From: Actinomycetes bacterium
Lineage (GTDB): Bacteria > Actinomycetota > Thermoleophilia > Gaiellales > Gaiellaceae
Length of the DNA stretch: 64,000 nucleotides
Reading direction: 5' to 3'
Assembly: GCA_025358355.1 (NCBI GenBank)
Contig: JANYJX010000042.1
Coordinates: 99,170-163,169, forward strand
Of the stretch, positions 7,395-15,827 are shown piece after piece. Under the pieces are notes generated by a model. That model searched no databases. It was not told where the DNA came from and was given only the letters and a program-made list of their open reading frames with translations. Made by a program: the position numbers and the translations under genes. The stretch's first letter is position 1; each line of letters starts with the position of its first letter.

Positions 7395-8471
7395 CTAGCG
7401 GGTCGCGCCGACCGCGGCTGGCTCGGCCTCGGATTCGCCAACGGGGATGACGGTCTCGCCCGACGAATCGTCGTCCTCCGCAGTGTCGTCGCGAATCCCT
7501 CGTAGCCCGGCGAACGAGATCCCCTCGCGGGCGAGGAACGCCAGCCCGAGCCCGACGCCAACAGACATCTCGACGCCTTGCAGCGCGAACCCGTACGCGA
7601 AACCCGTTCCGGTCTCGACGCCGTAGGACACGAGCGGCAGAGCGATCGCCGCCTGCATCAGCCCAACGTTCCCGGGCCAGAGCGGGAAGATCGTCGCCAC
7701 GTTCATCAGTAGCAACACAAGCGCGGCAGCCGGAAACGTGCCGAAGTCAAAGGCACGCATCACCGTGTAGACGGCGAGCAGCTGGAGGAACCAGCCGGCC
7801 AGCTGGAACACCGATGCCGTCGCAGCAGCCGATGGTCGCTTCAGCACCCAAAGACCGCGCTGGGCCATCACAAGCACGCGCCGAATGCCGTCTCTCTCGT
7901 TGAACACCCGTGTGTGCTGGCGCCGGGCAGTCACGATCGCGAAGCAGAGAAGCGCGAAGCCGATACCGACGAACAGAATGATCGCAGTGATCGCCCAGTG
8001 CGGAATCTTTGCCGTCAGCAGCGTGTAGAGGAGCAACAGCACGACCGGGAAGAGATCGAACAGGCGGTGCGCGAACACCGTGCCGAGCAGCACCGCCGTC
8101 GTGCCCGAGCCGTGTGGGAGCCGCCGCCGGAGCACCGCGACCCGGGCGAGCTCCCCTGCCCTCGCCGGCAACGCGGCGTTCCCAAGCAGGCCGACGCAAA
8201 ACGCCGAGAAGACCAACCGATGGCTCGGATGTGGCTGAGGCAACGCCTGCCGGACGACGAGATCCCACGCGATCGAGCGCGCCACGACCGAGAGCAGATT
8301 GATCAGGACGGCGAGGATGATCCAGCGCCACACGACGAAGTCGAACGCGTGGTAGACGGCGTGCCAATCCGGGCCGCGACGCACGAACAGCGCGGCCATC
8401 CCCACGATCAGGAGTGCCGCCACTGACGCGCGGAACCACAGTCGGTGCGAGAGCGCGCGGACAGCCGTCAC
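7395..8471 (-). CDS. Flippase-like membrane protein (lysylphosphatidylglycerol synthase TM region family)
   Basis: This 358-residue integral membrane protein has about 8 hydrophobic helices and the family signature RSIAWDLVVRQALPQP, ALPARAGELARVAVLRRRLP and NVATIFPLWPGNVGLMQAAI. The family (UPF0104/MprF transmembrane region) includes lipid flippases and proteins that work with glycosyltransferases. The acidic C-terminal tail is disordered. Its GTG start overlaps the stop of the upstream GT4 glycosyltransferase gene (GTGA). The pair probably builds and moves a lipid-linked glycan or glycolipid. The substrate cannot be read from the sequence. Confidence 0.82.
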   Translation of the reverse strand: MTAVRALSHRLWFRASVAALLIVGMAALFVRRGPDWHAVYHAFDFVVWRWIILAVLINLLSVVARSIAWDLVVRQALPQPHPSHRLVFSAFCVGLLGNAALPARAGELARVAVLRRRLPHGSGTTAVLLGTVFAHRLFDLFPVVLLLLYTLLTAKIPHWAITAIILFVGIGFALLCFAIVTARRQHTRVFNERDGIRRVLVMAQRGLWVLKRPSAAATASVFQLAGWFLQLLAVYTVMRAFDFGTFPAAALVLLLMNVATIFPLWPGNVGLMQAAIALPLVSYGVETGTGFAYGFALQGVEMSVGVGLGLAFLAREGISFAGLRGIRDDTAEDDDSSGETVIPVGESEAEPAAVGATR

Positions 8472-9622
8472 GCGGACAGCCTCATCGGCGGCTGCAGCAG
8501 CTCTCCGGCGGCCAGCGACTCGTAGATCCCGAGCAGGCGCCGAGCGATGTCCTCCCAGCCGTAGCGATCGATCGCGTGAGCGCGAGCGGCCGCGCCCATC
8601 GTCGCGCGGCGCGGCTCGTCAGCGAGCAGCGCGACCACCGCGTCAGCCAGGGCCTGCGGCTCCTCGGGCGGAACACCAACCGACGTCTCCGGCGTCATCA
8701 CGTCGCGGTAGCCAGGGATGTCTGAGGCGACGACCGGCAACGCGCAGCCGAACGCGCGCGTCAGAACCATGCCGAAGCTCTCACCGCCGATCGACGGCGC
8801 GATCAGCGCCTTCGACGAGCGGAAAAGGTCGGTGAGGTCGTCTTGCGAGAGGAAGCCGCGGATGTCGATGCCGTCGTCTGACACGCGCAGCCGCGTGAGC
8901 AGAAGTCGCACAGCGAGGGGATCGGCGCCCGCGATTCGCAGCTCGGCGCCGGTGCGCTGCCTGATGTCCGGCCACGCGCGCAGCAGCACCTGAAGCCCTT
9001 TCCGCGTCTCGTGCCGGCCGGCGAAGACCACCGCGTGGTCGCGGCCTGCGGGCTCGGCGTGATCGGGAATCAGCACACCGTTCGGAACGACCTCGTACTC
9101 GCCCGGCAGCCATCGAGCCGCCGACGTTTTCGCCTGCTCCGAGACCGCAATCCGGTGGTCGATGCGCTGCATCAGGAAGCCCCACACGTGCATCCCGCCG
9201 CGCATCCAACCGAGGTCTCCCGACGCGTGATGGGTCGCGACGATCGGTGTGCGGGCAACCGAGAGCGTCGAGACGCAGATCGCCGGCGTCATCGGCTCGT
9301 GCAGATGGAGCACGTCGAATTTCTCGCGCGCTAGCACGCGCTTGATCCGGAGATGCGAGCGCGGACTCAGCACGATGTTCGGCAACGAGCCATTGGCTGG
9401 CACGATCACCGAGCGGCCCACAGGAATCACGTTGTCCGGCAATGTTCCGTGCCGCCCGACCCGCGGGTGCAGGACGCGCGTGAACTGGCCGGGCGGGTCG
9501 TTGCCCATGATCAACCGCACGTCGACGCCGAGCGCTTCGAGCGCCGCCGCCTGCAACTCGGCGTGCTCATTTACCGCGCCCCAGAACGACCACGAAAACG
9601 GCACGACGATCCCCACCTTCAC
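8468..9622 (-). CDS. GT4 family glycosyltransferase (PimA-like)
   Basis: The product of about 384 residues is a retaining GT-B enzyme that transfers a sugar from a nucleotide donor. The start GTG at 9622 is chosen because it opens directly on the first Rossmann strand VKVGIVVPFSWSFWGAVNEH; the longer open frame upstream is Arg-rich noise. Further motifs are FDVLHLHEPMTPA, TPIVATHHASGD, VVFAGRHETRKGLQVLLRAW and the donor-site loop SIGGESFGMVLTRAFGCALP with the EX7E arrangement. The order and sequence resemble phosphatidylinositol mannosyltransferases. It is coupled to a flippase-like gene, so a lipid acceptor at the membrane is likely. Confidence 0.88.
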   Translation of the reverse strand: MKVGIVVPFSWSFWGAVNEHAELQAAALEALGVDVRLIMGNDPPGQFTRVLHPRVGRHGTLPDNVIPVGRSVIVPANGSLPNIVLSPRSHLRIKRVLAREKFDVLHLHEPMTPAICVSTLSVARTPIVATHHASGDLGWMRGGMHVWGFLMQRIDHRIAVSEQAKTSAARWLPGEYEVVPNGVLIPDHAEPAGRDHAVVFAGRHETRKGLQVLLRAWPDIRQRTGAELRIAGADPLAVRLLLTRLRVSDDGIDIRGFLSQDDLTDLFRSSKALIAPSIGGESFGMVLTRAFGCALPVVASDIPGYRDVMTPETSVGVPPEEPQALADAVVALLADEPRRATMGAAARAHAIDRYGWEDIARRLLGIYESLAAGELLQPPMRLSA

Positions 9623-9742
9623 ACGCGGGACTATGCCGTACTGGCGCTGTCCGACGCGGACAGGTCGGGCGGCGCGGCGGCCAGCGGGTGCTCTCCCGTA
9701 CTCTGCGAGGTAGTCAGCGCCGCGGAGGAGAAGAGATCGAGA

Positions 9743-10666
9743 ATGCGTCTGGACGGAATCCACCACGTCACATGCATCACCGGCAATGCGCCCGGCAACG
9801 TCAGTTTCTATGCCGGAACCCTAGGTCTGCGCATGGTCAAGAAGACCGTCAACCAGGACGATCCGACGGTCTACCACCTCTTCTACGCTGACGAGCTGGG
9901 CTCGCCCGGCGCCGACATCACGTTCTTCGAGTACCCGGGCGCGCGACGCGGTCGTGCCGGCGACGGGATGGTGCACACGCTGAGCTGGCGCGTCGCGTCC
10001 GAGGCTGCGCTCGACTTCTGGGAGCGGCGACTCTCTGACTTTGGCGTGGCGTCTTCGCGCGCGGACGGGCGTCTGGTCTTCGCCGATCCGGAGGGGCTGC
10101 GGCTCGAGCTTGTGGTGCGGGAGACCGCCGATGCGCCGCTCGTGGCGTCGCATCCCGAGATCCCGTCCGAGCTCGCGTTACAGGGGTTCGACGGAGTCCG
10201 CGCGTTCGCCTCGGCACCCGAGCGGAGCAGCGTGGTACTGGAATCTGTCCTTGGCTTCGTGTCCGTGGGAGGCGCGGACTGGGAGGCCCGCGGCGATTCG
10301 CGCGGCGGCTTCTTCGGCTACGACCAACCGCCGGCCGAGCGCGCGATAGGCGGCGCGGGCACGGTGCACCACATCGCGTTCTCGTCGCAGACCGCGGAGC
10401 ACGAGGCCTGGTGGCAGACAGTCGGCGCCGCCGGCCTCCACCCGAGCCCGGTCATCGATCGCTTCTGGTTCAAGTCGATCTACTTCCGCGAGCCGAGCGG
10501 CGTTCTGTTCGAACTCGCGACGCTCGGCCCCGGCTTCTCGGCCGACGAGGACATTGAACATCTCGGCGAGAAGCTGATCCTGCCGCCCTCGTTCGAGCAC
10601 ATGCGCGAGCGGGTTGAGCCAAAGCTGACACCGCTGCCCGATCCTCGCGCCGGCTGGGCACGCTGA
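9743..10666 (+). CDS. VOC ring-cleaving dioxygenase-like protein (MhqO type)
   Basis: This 307-residue protein has two vicinal-oxygen-chelate modules. The first begins LDGIHHVTCITGNAPGNVSF and contains NQDDPTVYHLFYADELGSPG; the second contains GTVHHIAFSSQTAEHEAW and REPSGVLFELATLGPG. The His and Glu residues of the metal triad are present. This is the pattern of MhqA/MhqO hydroquinone dioxygenases. The ATG at 9743 follows GGAGAAGAG and starts exactly at the domain. One nucleotide separates it from an alpha/beta hydrolase gene, which reproduces the mhqO-mhqD order known from quinone resistance in Bacillus. Cytosolic detoxification of quinones is the likely role. Confidence 0.85.
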   Translation: MRLDGIHHVTCITGNAPGNVSFYAGTLGLRMVKKTVNQDDPTVYHLFYADELGSPGADITFFEYPGARRGRAGDGMVHTLSWRVASEAALDFWERRLSDFGVASSRADGRLVFADPEGLRLELVVRETADAPLVASHPEIPSELALQGFDGVRAFASAPERSSVVLESVLGFVSVGGADWEARGDSRGGFFGYDQPPAERAIGGAGTVHHIAFSSQTAEHEAWWQTVGAAGLHPSPVIDRFWFKSIYFREPSGVLFELATLGPGFSADEDIEHLGEKLILPPSFEHMRERVEPKLTPLPDPRAGWAR

Positions 10667-10667
10667 G

Positions 10668-11297
10668 GTGGCTGGGCCGCTTGAGTATCTGACTCGGCCT
10701 GCGGCGGCCGAGCCGGAAGGCGCGCTCGTCCTGTTTCACGGCCGCGGCTCCGACGAACGCGATCTGTTTCCGTTGCTCGACGCGCTCGATCCGGAGCGCC
10801 GGCTGTTAGGAGTGACGCCGCGCGGGCCGCTGTCGCTGCCGCCGGGCGGTGCGCACTGGTATCGACTCGGCGGGATCCCGACACCCGACCCGGCGACGTT
10901 CCTACCGACGTTCGAGCAAGCCTCGGCGTTCCTCGACGCACTACCGGTGCCGATCGAGCATGTCGTGCTCGGCGGGTTCTCGCAGGGCGCGGTGATGAGC
11001 TACGCGCTCGGGCTTGGCGGCGGGCGGCCGCGACCAGCGGCAATCATGGCGCTATCGGGGTTCATGCCGCAGGTGGAGGGGTTCGAGATCGACCTCGACG
11101 GGCTAGACCGCTACCCGATCGCGATCGCGCACGGCTCGCACGATCCGATCATCTCGGTCGATTTCGGCCGTGACGCGCGCGCGACACTCGAAGGTGCGGG
11201 CGCGGCTGTCCTCTACCGCGAGACGCCAGTGCCGCACACGATCGACCCGTCGGTGGTGCGCGATCTGCAGGCGTTCGTCCAAGCCGCAACCGTCTGA
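10668..11297 (+). CDS. Phospholipase/carboxylesterase-like alpha/beta hydrolase (MhqD type)
   Basis: This is a 209-residue alpha/beta hydrolase of the carboxylesterase/phospholipase 2 group. It has the oxyanion-side motif LVLFHGRGSDERDLF, the nucleophile elbow GGFSQGAVMS (Ser105), an Asp in IAHGSHDPII and the catalytic His in PVPHTIDP. The GTG start is 1 nt after the upstream dioxygenase stop. MhqD-family hydrolases accompany ring-cleaving VOC enzymes in quinone-stress operons, so the two probably act together. No regulator of the MhqR type is adjacent. Two REP-like palindromes follow the stop codon. Confidence 0.85.
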   Translation: MAGPLEYLTRPAAAEPEGALVLFHGRGSDERDLFPLLDALDPERRLLGVTPRGPLSLPPGGAHWYRLGGIPTPDPATFLPTFEQASAFLDALPVPIEHVVLGGFSQGAVMSYALGLGGGRPRPAAIMALSGFMPQVEGFEIDLDGLDRYPIAIAHGSHDPIISVDFGRDARATLEGAGAAVLYRETPVPHTIDPSVVRDLQAFVQAATV

Positions 11298-11304
11298 AGC
11301 GGCC

Positions 11305-11369
11305 AATGTCCTTGCTCTGACACCGGCCGTGCCCCGCCGAGCCGTGTCCTGTGTCAGAGCAAGGACATT
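11305..11369. repeat. REP-like palindrome, copy 1
   Basis: A perfect inverted repeat with 19-nt arms (AATGTCCTTGCTCTGACAC and its complement) flanks a 27-nt centre. It is the most divergent of five copies in the window: the arm ends in ACAC rather than ACCCC. Confidence 0.85.
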
Positions 11370-11421
11370 GTCCGCAAACCGCTCGTCCGCGCTTGAACCC
11401 ACCGACCGCGAAAATCGCAAA

Positions 11422-11490
11422 GCCATGTCCTTGCTCTGACCCCCGTCATGGCCGATTCAGACGTGGCTGGGGTCAGAGCAAGGACATGGC
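11422..11490. repeat. REP-like palindrome, copy 2
   Basis: Perfect 22-nt inverted arms (GCCATGTCCTTGCTCTGACC plus CC) flank a 25-nt centre, giving a 69-bp element. It lies about 50 bp after copy 1 and 11 bp before the promoter hexamer of the deaminase gene. A paired arrangement like this is typical of REPIN clusters. Confidence 0.88.
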
Positions 11491-11501
11491 CATCGCCCCA
11501 G

Positions 11502-11507
11502 TACACT
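11502..11507 (+). promoter_or_regulatory. Leaderless -10 element (TACACT) for the deaminase gene
   Basis: TACACT is followed by 7 nt and the ATG at 11515, without a ribosome binding site. It lies 11 bp downstream of a REP-like palindrome. Confidence 0.55.
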
Positions 11508-11514
11508 CGCTCAG

Positions 11515-12516
11515 ATGATCCTCGCCGACGAGGGGCTCGCGGAACTCCACACCCATCTCGGCGGCTCGGTTGCGTCCGAGATCCTCTGGAGCCTCGCGCA
11601 CGAGCAAGGCATCGCGCTTCCCGTGAAGGACTACTGGGAGTTCGACCGCCTCGTCACCGTCTCCGACCCGCGCGGCGTCGAGAACCTCGACGCGCTCGAC
11701 GCGATCTACCACTGGACGGAGCTGATCCAATCCTCGCCGCTTGCGGTCGAGCGCTCTGTCCACGACGCGATCGGTGGCGCGTACCGCTCGCAGGGGATCA
11801 CGACGCTCGAGCTTCGCTTCAACCCGATGAAGCGGAACCGCGGCGGCGAGCGCGACCTCGATCACATCATCCTCGCCGCCGTCCGCGGCCTTGACCGCGC
11901 GCGACTCGAGTATCCGCAGGTGCGTGCCGGGCTGATCCTGATGATGGATCGCACCTTCGACGCGCGGCAGAACGAGGTGATCATCGAGAAGGCCGTGCGC
12001 TGGTCGGATCGCGGTGTCGTCGGCGTCGACATCGCCGGCCCACGCCCTGGTGGCTCGCGCTACGACTACGCACAAATCGCGCCAATGGTCGAGGGCGCGC
12101 GTGCCGCCGGGCTCGGCGTCACGATCCACGTCGGCGAGGAAGGCCCAACCGGCCGCGACGAGATCTCGGATGTCGTCGAGCACCTTCGCCCGGATCGCAT
12201 CGGCCACGGGATTCTCGCCGCGTCCGATCCAGAACTAATGGGCCGCCTGCGCGACGCCGGGATCGTGCTCGAGATCTGCCCGACATCGAACCTCCTCACC
12301 AAGGCGCTGCTGGACGAGAACGAAATGCGCACCACGTTCCGTGCATTCGTGGAACACGGTGTCGCGTTCACGATTGCAACCGACGGCCCTGAGATGATGC
12401 GCACGCATCTCCGCGACGAGCTTGAGCTGCTCCACCGTATCGGCGCGCTCGACGAGGACGAGCTGCACGCTGCGAACGCGTGTGGCCACGCGGCGAGCTT
12501 CATCGGACGGCGTTGA
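11515..12516 (+). CDS. Adenosine deaminase family amidohydrolase with TDGP active-site variant
   Basis: The 333-residue product is an adenosine/AMP deaminase superfamily TIM barrel: metal ligands in ELHTHLGGS (His12, His14), the Gly loop DIAGPRPGG, the HVGEEGPTG catalytic Glu segment, RIGHGILAA and the last metal Asp in TDGPE. Classical enzymes have two Asp residues here (TDDP). The second, which contacts the purine, is Gly in this protein. It may deaminate adenosine, adenine or a modified purine. The ATG is supported by TACACT 7 nt upstream. The stop overlaps the TTG start of an EamA transporter, so the enzyme and exporter are coupled. Confidence 0.82.
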   Translation: MILADEGLAELHTHLGGSVASEILWSLAHEQGIALPVKDYWEFDRLVTVSDPRGVENLDALDAIYHWTELIQSSPLAVERSVHDAIGGAYRSQGITTLELRFNPMKRNRGGERDLDHIILAAVRGLDRARLEYPQVRAGLILMMDRTFDARQNEVIIEKAVRWSDRGVVGVDIAGPRPGGSRYDYAQIAPMVEGARAAGLGVTIHVGEEGPTGRDEISDVVEHLRPDRIGHGILAASDPELMGRLRDAGIVLEICPTSNLLTKALLDENEMRTTFRAFVEHGVAFTIATDGPEMMRTHLRDELELLHRIGALDEDELHAANACGHAASFIGRR

Positions 12517-13424
12517 AACAACCGAAGCGCGGCGAGATCTGGGTGGTGCTCGGAATCGTCTACGTGGTGTGGGGCTCGACGTACGTCGGAATCAAGCTCG
12601 CCGTCCGGACGCTGCCGCCGCTCCTTGCGGGCGGCACTCGCTTCCTCGTGGCGTCATTCCTGCTTGCGATGATCCTGCTCGCCGTCGGTCGCTCGTTGCG
12701 GATCACCCGTCAGGAGCTCGTCGGCACAGCGATCGTCGGCACGATGCTGCTGGCGATCGGTGTCGGGCTTGTGCACGTGGTCGAGCAGCACATCGACTCG
12801 AGTGTGGCTGCGATGATCGCCGGCTCTGTACCGCTCCAGGTGATCCTCTGGCGGACGATCTCCGGAGACCGCGTGAGTCGCGGCACGCTCGGGGCCGCAC
12901 TGGTCGGTTTGGCCGGCCTCGCGTTGATCGTGGTGCCCGGAGGCATCGACGGTGGCTCAACCGCCACCGGGCTCGTCGTGATGCTGTTCGCGACGATGAG
13001 CTGGTCGGGCGGCTCGTTCATCTCACAGCGACTGACACTGCCCAGCGATCCGTTCGTGGCGACGGTCTACGAGATGCTGATCGGCGGACTCATCGCGACC
13101 CTCGTCGCAACAGCGCTCGGTCAATGGGGCGAACTGACGCGCGAGACGCTCCAGCCGGGACCGGTCGCAGCATGGGCGTATCTCGCGGTCGCCGGCTCCG
13201 TGATCGGATTCACCGCGTATGCCTGGCTGCTAGGGAACGCGCCGATCTCGCAGGTCGTGACGCACCAGTACGTCAACCCGCTCGTCGCCGTCGCACTTGG
13301 CGCCGCGATCCTTGGCGAGCGGCCGACAAAGCTCACTGCAGTCGGCGCAGTGCTGGTACTCGGCGCCGTGGTCGTGACCGTAAGCCGGGAGAGCAAAGCC
13401 GCTCGCGCGTACCCGCCTGCTTAA
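12513..13424 (+). CDS. EamA/DMT family transporter
   Basis: This product of about 303 residues has ten hydrophobic helices in the duplicated EamA arrangement: WVVLGIVYVVWGSTYVGIKL opens the first half and MLFATMSWSGGSFISQRL the second. The TTG at 12513 is chosen because it forms a TTGA overlap with the deaminase stop and precedes the first helix by a short charged tail (KQPKRGE). It is predicted to move metabolites across the cytoplasmic membrane. Coupling to the deaminase hints at a purine-related or other small substrate, but this is inference. Confidence 0.82.
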   Translation: MKQPKRGEIWVVLGIVYVVWGSTYVGIKLAVRTLPPLLAGGTRFLVASFLLAMILLAVGRSLRITRQELVGTAIVGTMLLAIGVGLVHVVEQHIDSSVAAMIAGSVPLQVILWRTISGDRVSRGTLGAALVGLAGLALIVVPGGIDGGSTATGLVVMLFATMSWSGGSFISQRLTLPSDPFVATVYEMLIGGLIATLVATALGQWGELTRETLQPGPVAAWAYLAVAGSVIGFTAYAWLLGNAPISQVVTHQYVNPLVAVALGAAILGERPTKLTAVGAVLVLGAVVVTVSRESKAARAYPPA

Positions 13425-13426
13425 AC

Positions 13427-13459
13427 GAGTGAGGGACAGACCAGGTCTGTCCCTCACTC
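13427..13459. terminator. Long perfect hairpin between convergent genes
   Basis: GAGTGAGGGACAGA pairs perfectly with TCTGTCCCTCACTC around a 5-nt loop. It sits between the EamA stop at 13424 and the convergent antitoxin-like gene ending at 13484, so it can terminate both. Its sequence is unrelated to the REP-like family elsewhere in the window. Confidence 0.7.
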
Positions 13460-13483
13460 ACATCCTCAACCGAAACCTTCTCG

Positions 13484-13834
13484 CTACTGCGGCGTGACAG
13501 GCTCCGTGGCGGCGACTTCGGTAGCGACGGCTTCAGCTGCCGGCTCGGCTGCCTGTTCCGTCGAACTGGCGACCGCGTCGACTGCCCGATCTGTAACGCT
13601 GTCCACCTTGTCGAGCGCGCCGGTGAGCTTGCCGCCGGTCTTGTCGTCGACGAAATCCGTTGCCTTGTCGACGGCGCCCTTCACATCGTCGGCGTGATCC
13701 GCAACGGCGTCACGAGCCTTATCGACGACTCCACCGAGCGCGGCACCTGCCTTTTCGGCCATCGGGGCGGCCTTTTCGCCAACCTCCCGTGCCGTGTCTT
13801 TCGCCCTGCCCAAGATCTTGTCTAGGAATCCCAT
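13484..13834 (-). CDS. MT0933/Rv0909-like antitoxin family protein
   Basis: This 116-residue Ala/Lys/Asp-rich helical protein starts MGFLDKILGRAKDTAREVGE and contains VDDKTGGKLTGALDKVDSVT. That is the core of the small actinobacterial family named after the Rv0909 antitoxin. The C-terminal third is an Ala/Glu-rich tail. No toxin gene adjoins it: neighbours are the EamA transporter (convergent) and ogt (same strand, overlapping by promoter only). The antitoxin label is therefore a family name, and a general stress or chaperone-like role is as likely. The ATG lies 7 nt after TAGAGT. Confidence 0.7.
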   Translation of the reverse strand: MGFLDKILGRAKDTAREVGEKAAPMAEKAGAALGGVVDKARDAVADHADDVKGAVDKATDFVDDKTGGKLTGALDKVDSVTDRAVDAVASSTEQAAEPAAEAVATEVAATEPVTPQ

Positions 13835-13841
13835 GCGGTCG

Positions 13842-13847
13842 ACTCTA
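13842..13847 (-). promoter_or_regulatory. Leaderless -10 element (TAGAGT) inside the end of ogt
   Basis: On the minus strand TAGAGT is followed by 7 nt and the ATG at 13834. The hexamer overlaps the last codon of the upstream ogt gene, so the antitoxin-like gene can be transcribed independently. Confidence 0.5.
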
Positions 13848-14318
13848 CCCCGTTCGGCGCCCGCCCGCGCCGGACTCGTGCGCGAGCAGCCACCGCTTCG
13901 CGTCCAGGCCGCCGCCGTAGCCGGTCAGCGCGCCGTTCGCACCGATCACGCGATGGCATGGGAGCACGATCGGTAGCGGGTTGCTGCCGTTCGCGGCGCC
14001 GACCGCTCGCCCCGCGCGAGGAACCCCTAGCCGCCGAGCCTGCTCGCCGTAACTCACCGTCGCGCCATACGGAATCTCCGCAAGTGCGCTCCACGTGCGG
14101 TTCTGGAACGGCGTGCCCCGGAGGTCGAGCGTGAGATCGAACTCGCGACGCGTGCCGGCGAAGTACTCGTCGAGCTGGGTCTGTGCCGCGCGCAGGATCA
14201 CGTTGTCGGAGCTCTTCGTGCGGGCCGAGCCCCATTCCACGGCACAGAGTCCGACCTCGGACGCTGTCAACGTGAGCTGGCCGATCGGCGAGGGAATCGA
14301 CATGCGCTCGAGCATCAC
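13845..14318 (-). CDS. ogt: Methylated-DNA--protein-cysteine methyltransferase
   Basis: This 157-residue suicide enzyme removes alkyl groups from O6-alkylguanine in DNA. The active-site motif PCHRVIG (Cys121) is present, preceded by the Asn-hinge region and the HTH segment ALAEIPYGATVSYGEQARRL. The N-terminal ribonuclease-like domain is short, as usual. Its ATG overlaps the stop of the upstream Ada-AlkA gene (ATGA), giving a two-gene alkylation-repair operon. Confidence 0.93.
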   Translation of the reverse strand: MMLERMSIPSPIGQLTLTASEVGLCAVEWGSARTKSSDNVILRAAQTQLDEYFAGTRREFDLTLDLRGTPFQNRTWSALAEIPYGATVSYGEQARRLGVPRAGRAVGAANGSNPLPIVLPCHRVIGANGALTGYGGGLDAKRWLLAHESGAGGRRTG

Positions 14319-15772
14319 GCGGAGTCAGCCGCCCACAGGTGATGCGTCGCGTAGGAGCGCCACGGCCGCCAGCGCTCTGCGTGCGTGGCGAGCTCGCTCG
14401 GCGTCGTCGGGAGGCCGAGCCGCGCGGCGGCCCTGAGCAAGCCAAGGTCTTCGGCTGGGAAAACGTCCGGGTCGCCGAGCGCACGCAGCGCGACGTAGCT
14501 CGCCGTCCACGGGCCGATTCCTGAGACGTCGAGCAGCTGCCGCTTCGCCTCGTCGCGATCCACTCCCGGATCGAGCACGACCTCGCCTACGGCGAGCCGC
14601 CTGGCTAGCTCGCGGATCGTGCGTTGCCTTGCTCCTGTCAGGCCGAAGCCCATGAGATCGGCTTCGGCAACCGCCTCGGCTGCCGGGAATGCGTGCGTGA
14701 GTGCGCCGTCGGGTTCCGGGAGCGACTCGCCGAATGCCGTTGCCAGCCGCCCGGCGATCGTGCGTGCCCCGGCGACCGAGATCTGCTGGCCCAGCACTGC
14801 GCGCATCGCACTCTCAGGACCGTCGACCGAACCCGGAACTCGCCTGCCGGGATTCGCCGCGACCGTAGCGCCGAGCGCCGAATCGGTTGCGAGCGCTCCA
14901 GAGACCGCTTCCGGATCGGCGTCGAGATCGAGCAGCCGGCGGCAGCGGTACACGGCGGCCGCGAGATCGGCGATCGTCGACAGACGGAACGTGGCGACAA
15001 CATGCTCATCGGCCGGCTGGAGCGAGACGACGCCGATCCCGCCCGGGAGCCGCAGCGTTCGGCGATAGACGCCGCCGCCGATCGACTCGACTCCGGCGAC
15101 AGCACGCGCGCCGAGCCATTCGAGGATGCCGACGCCATCGAACGGCTGCCGCACGGGCAGCCGCAACGCCAGCTGGCCAGGCTCACGATTCTCACCGTTC
15201 CATCGCGCGCGCCGGAGGTCGCCAGGAGTTCCGGCGAACACCTCGCGCACGGTGTCGTTGAACTGACGCACGCTGCCGAACCCGGCAGCGAAGGCGATGT
15301 CCTGAAACGGCAGGTCAGTCGTCTCGATCAGCACGCGCGCCGTCTGCGCCCGCTGCGCTCGCGCCAGGGCCAGCGGCGGCGCGCCCAGCTCCTCGACGAG
15401 CAGCCGATTCAGATGCCGCTCGCTGACAGCCAGCCGCCGCGCGAGACCCGAGACGCCTTCGCGATCGACTACCGCGTCCCCGAGCAACCGCATCGCCCGA
15501 CCAACGAGGTCACCGCGCACGTCCCACTCGGGCGAGCCGGCGACCGCGTCTGGCCGGCAGCGCTTGCACGCCCGCAGACCCGCGAGCTGCGCCGCGGCGG
15601 CCGTCCGGTAGAAGGTGACGTTCTGGCGCTTCGGCCGCGCCGGTGCGGGACAGCTCGGGCGGCAGTAGATCCGCGTTGTCCGCACGCCGATGACGAACAC
15701 CCCGTCGAAGCGTGCGTCACGGCTCTCGAGTGCGCGGTAACAGAAGTCGAAATCGAGGCGCGAGTAACTCAC
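14315..15772 (-). CDS. Ada N-terminal/AraC-HTH/AlkA fusion (DNA-3-methyladenine glycosylase II)
   Basis: The 485-residue fusion has three parts. The first is an Ada zinc domain with four Cys (37, 41, 69, 72; IYCRPSCPAPARPKR and ACKRCRPDA). The second is an AraC-type HTH at about residues 85-190 (GVSGLARRLAVSERHLNRLL, FAAGFGSVRQFNDTVREVF). The third is an AlkA glycosylase with the helix-hairpin-helix LLDVSGIGPWTASYVALRA and the catalytic Asp in FPAEDLGLL. It both senses methyl phosphotriesters to activate repair genes and removes alkylated bases. The GTG at 15772 has GGAG just upstream. It is coupled to ogt downstream. Confidence 0.92.
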   Translation of the reverse strand: MSYSRLDFDFCYRALESRDARFDGVFVIGVRTTRIYCRPSCPAPARPKRQNVTFYRTAAAAQLAGLRACKRCRPDAVAGSPEWDVRGDLVGRAMRLLGDAVVDREGVSGLARRLAVSERHLNRLLVEELGAPPLALARAQRAQTARVLIETTDLPFQDIAFAAGFGSVRQFNDTVREVFAGTPGDLRRARWNGENREPGQLALRLPVRQPFDGVGILEWLGARAVAGVESIGGGVYRRTLRLPGGIGVVSLQPADEHVVATFRLSTIADLAAAVYRCRRLLDLDADPEAVSGALATDSALGATVAANPGRRVPGSVDGPESAMRAVLGQQISVAGARTIAGRLATAFGESLPEPDGALTHAFPAAEAVAEADLMGFGLTGARQRTIRELARRLAVGEVVLDPGVDRDEAKRQLLDVSGIGPWTASYVALRALGDPDVFPAEDLGLLRAAARLGLPTTPSELATHAERWRPWRSYATHHLWAADSA

Positions 15773-15827
15773 CGCTCCATCTTGCCCGCCGTGCTGCGGC
15801 GTGACTAGCGGAAATCGGCCAAGCGCG

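Noticed and set aside
9353..9742. 130-residue extension of the dioxygenase frame
   Set aside because: It lies opposite the glycosyltransferase gene and has no domain; a ribosome binding site precedes ATG 9743.
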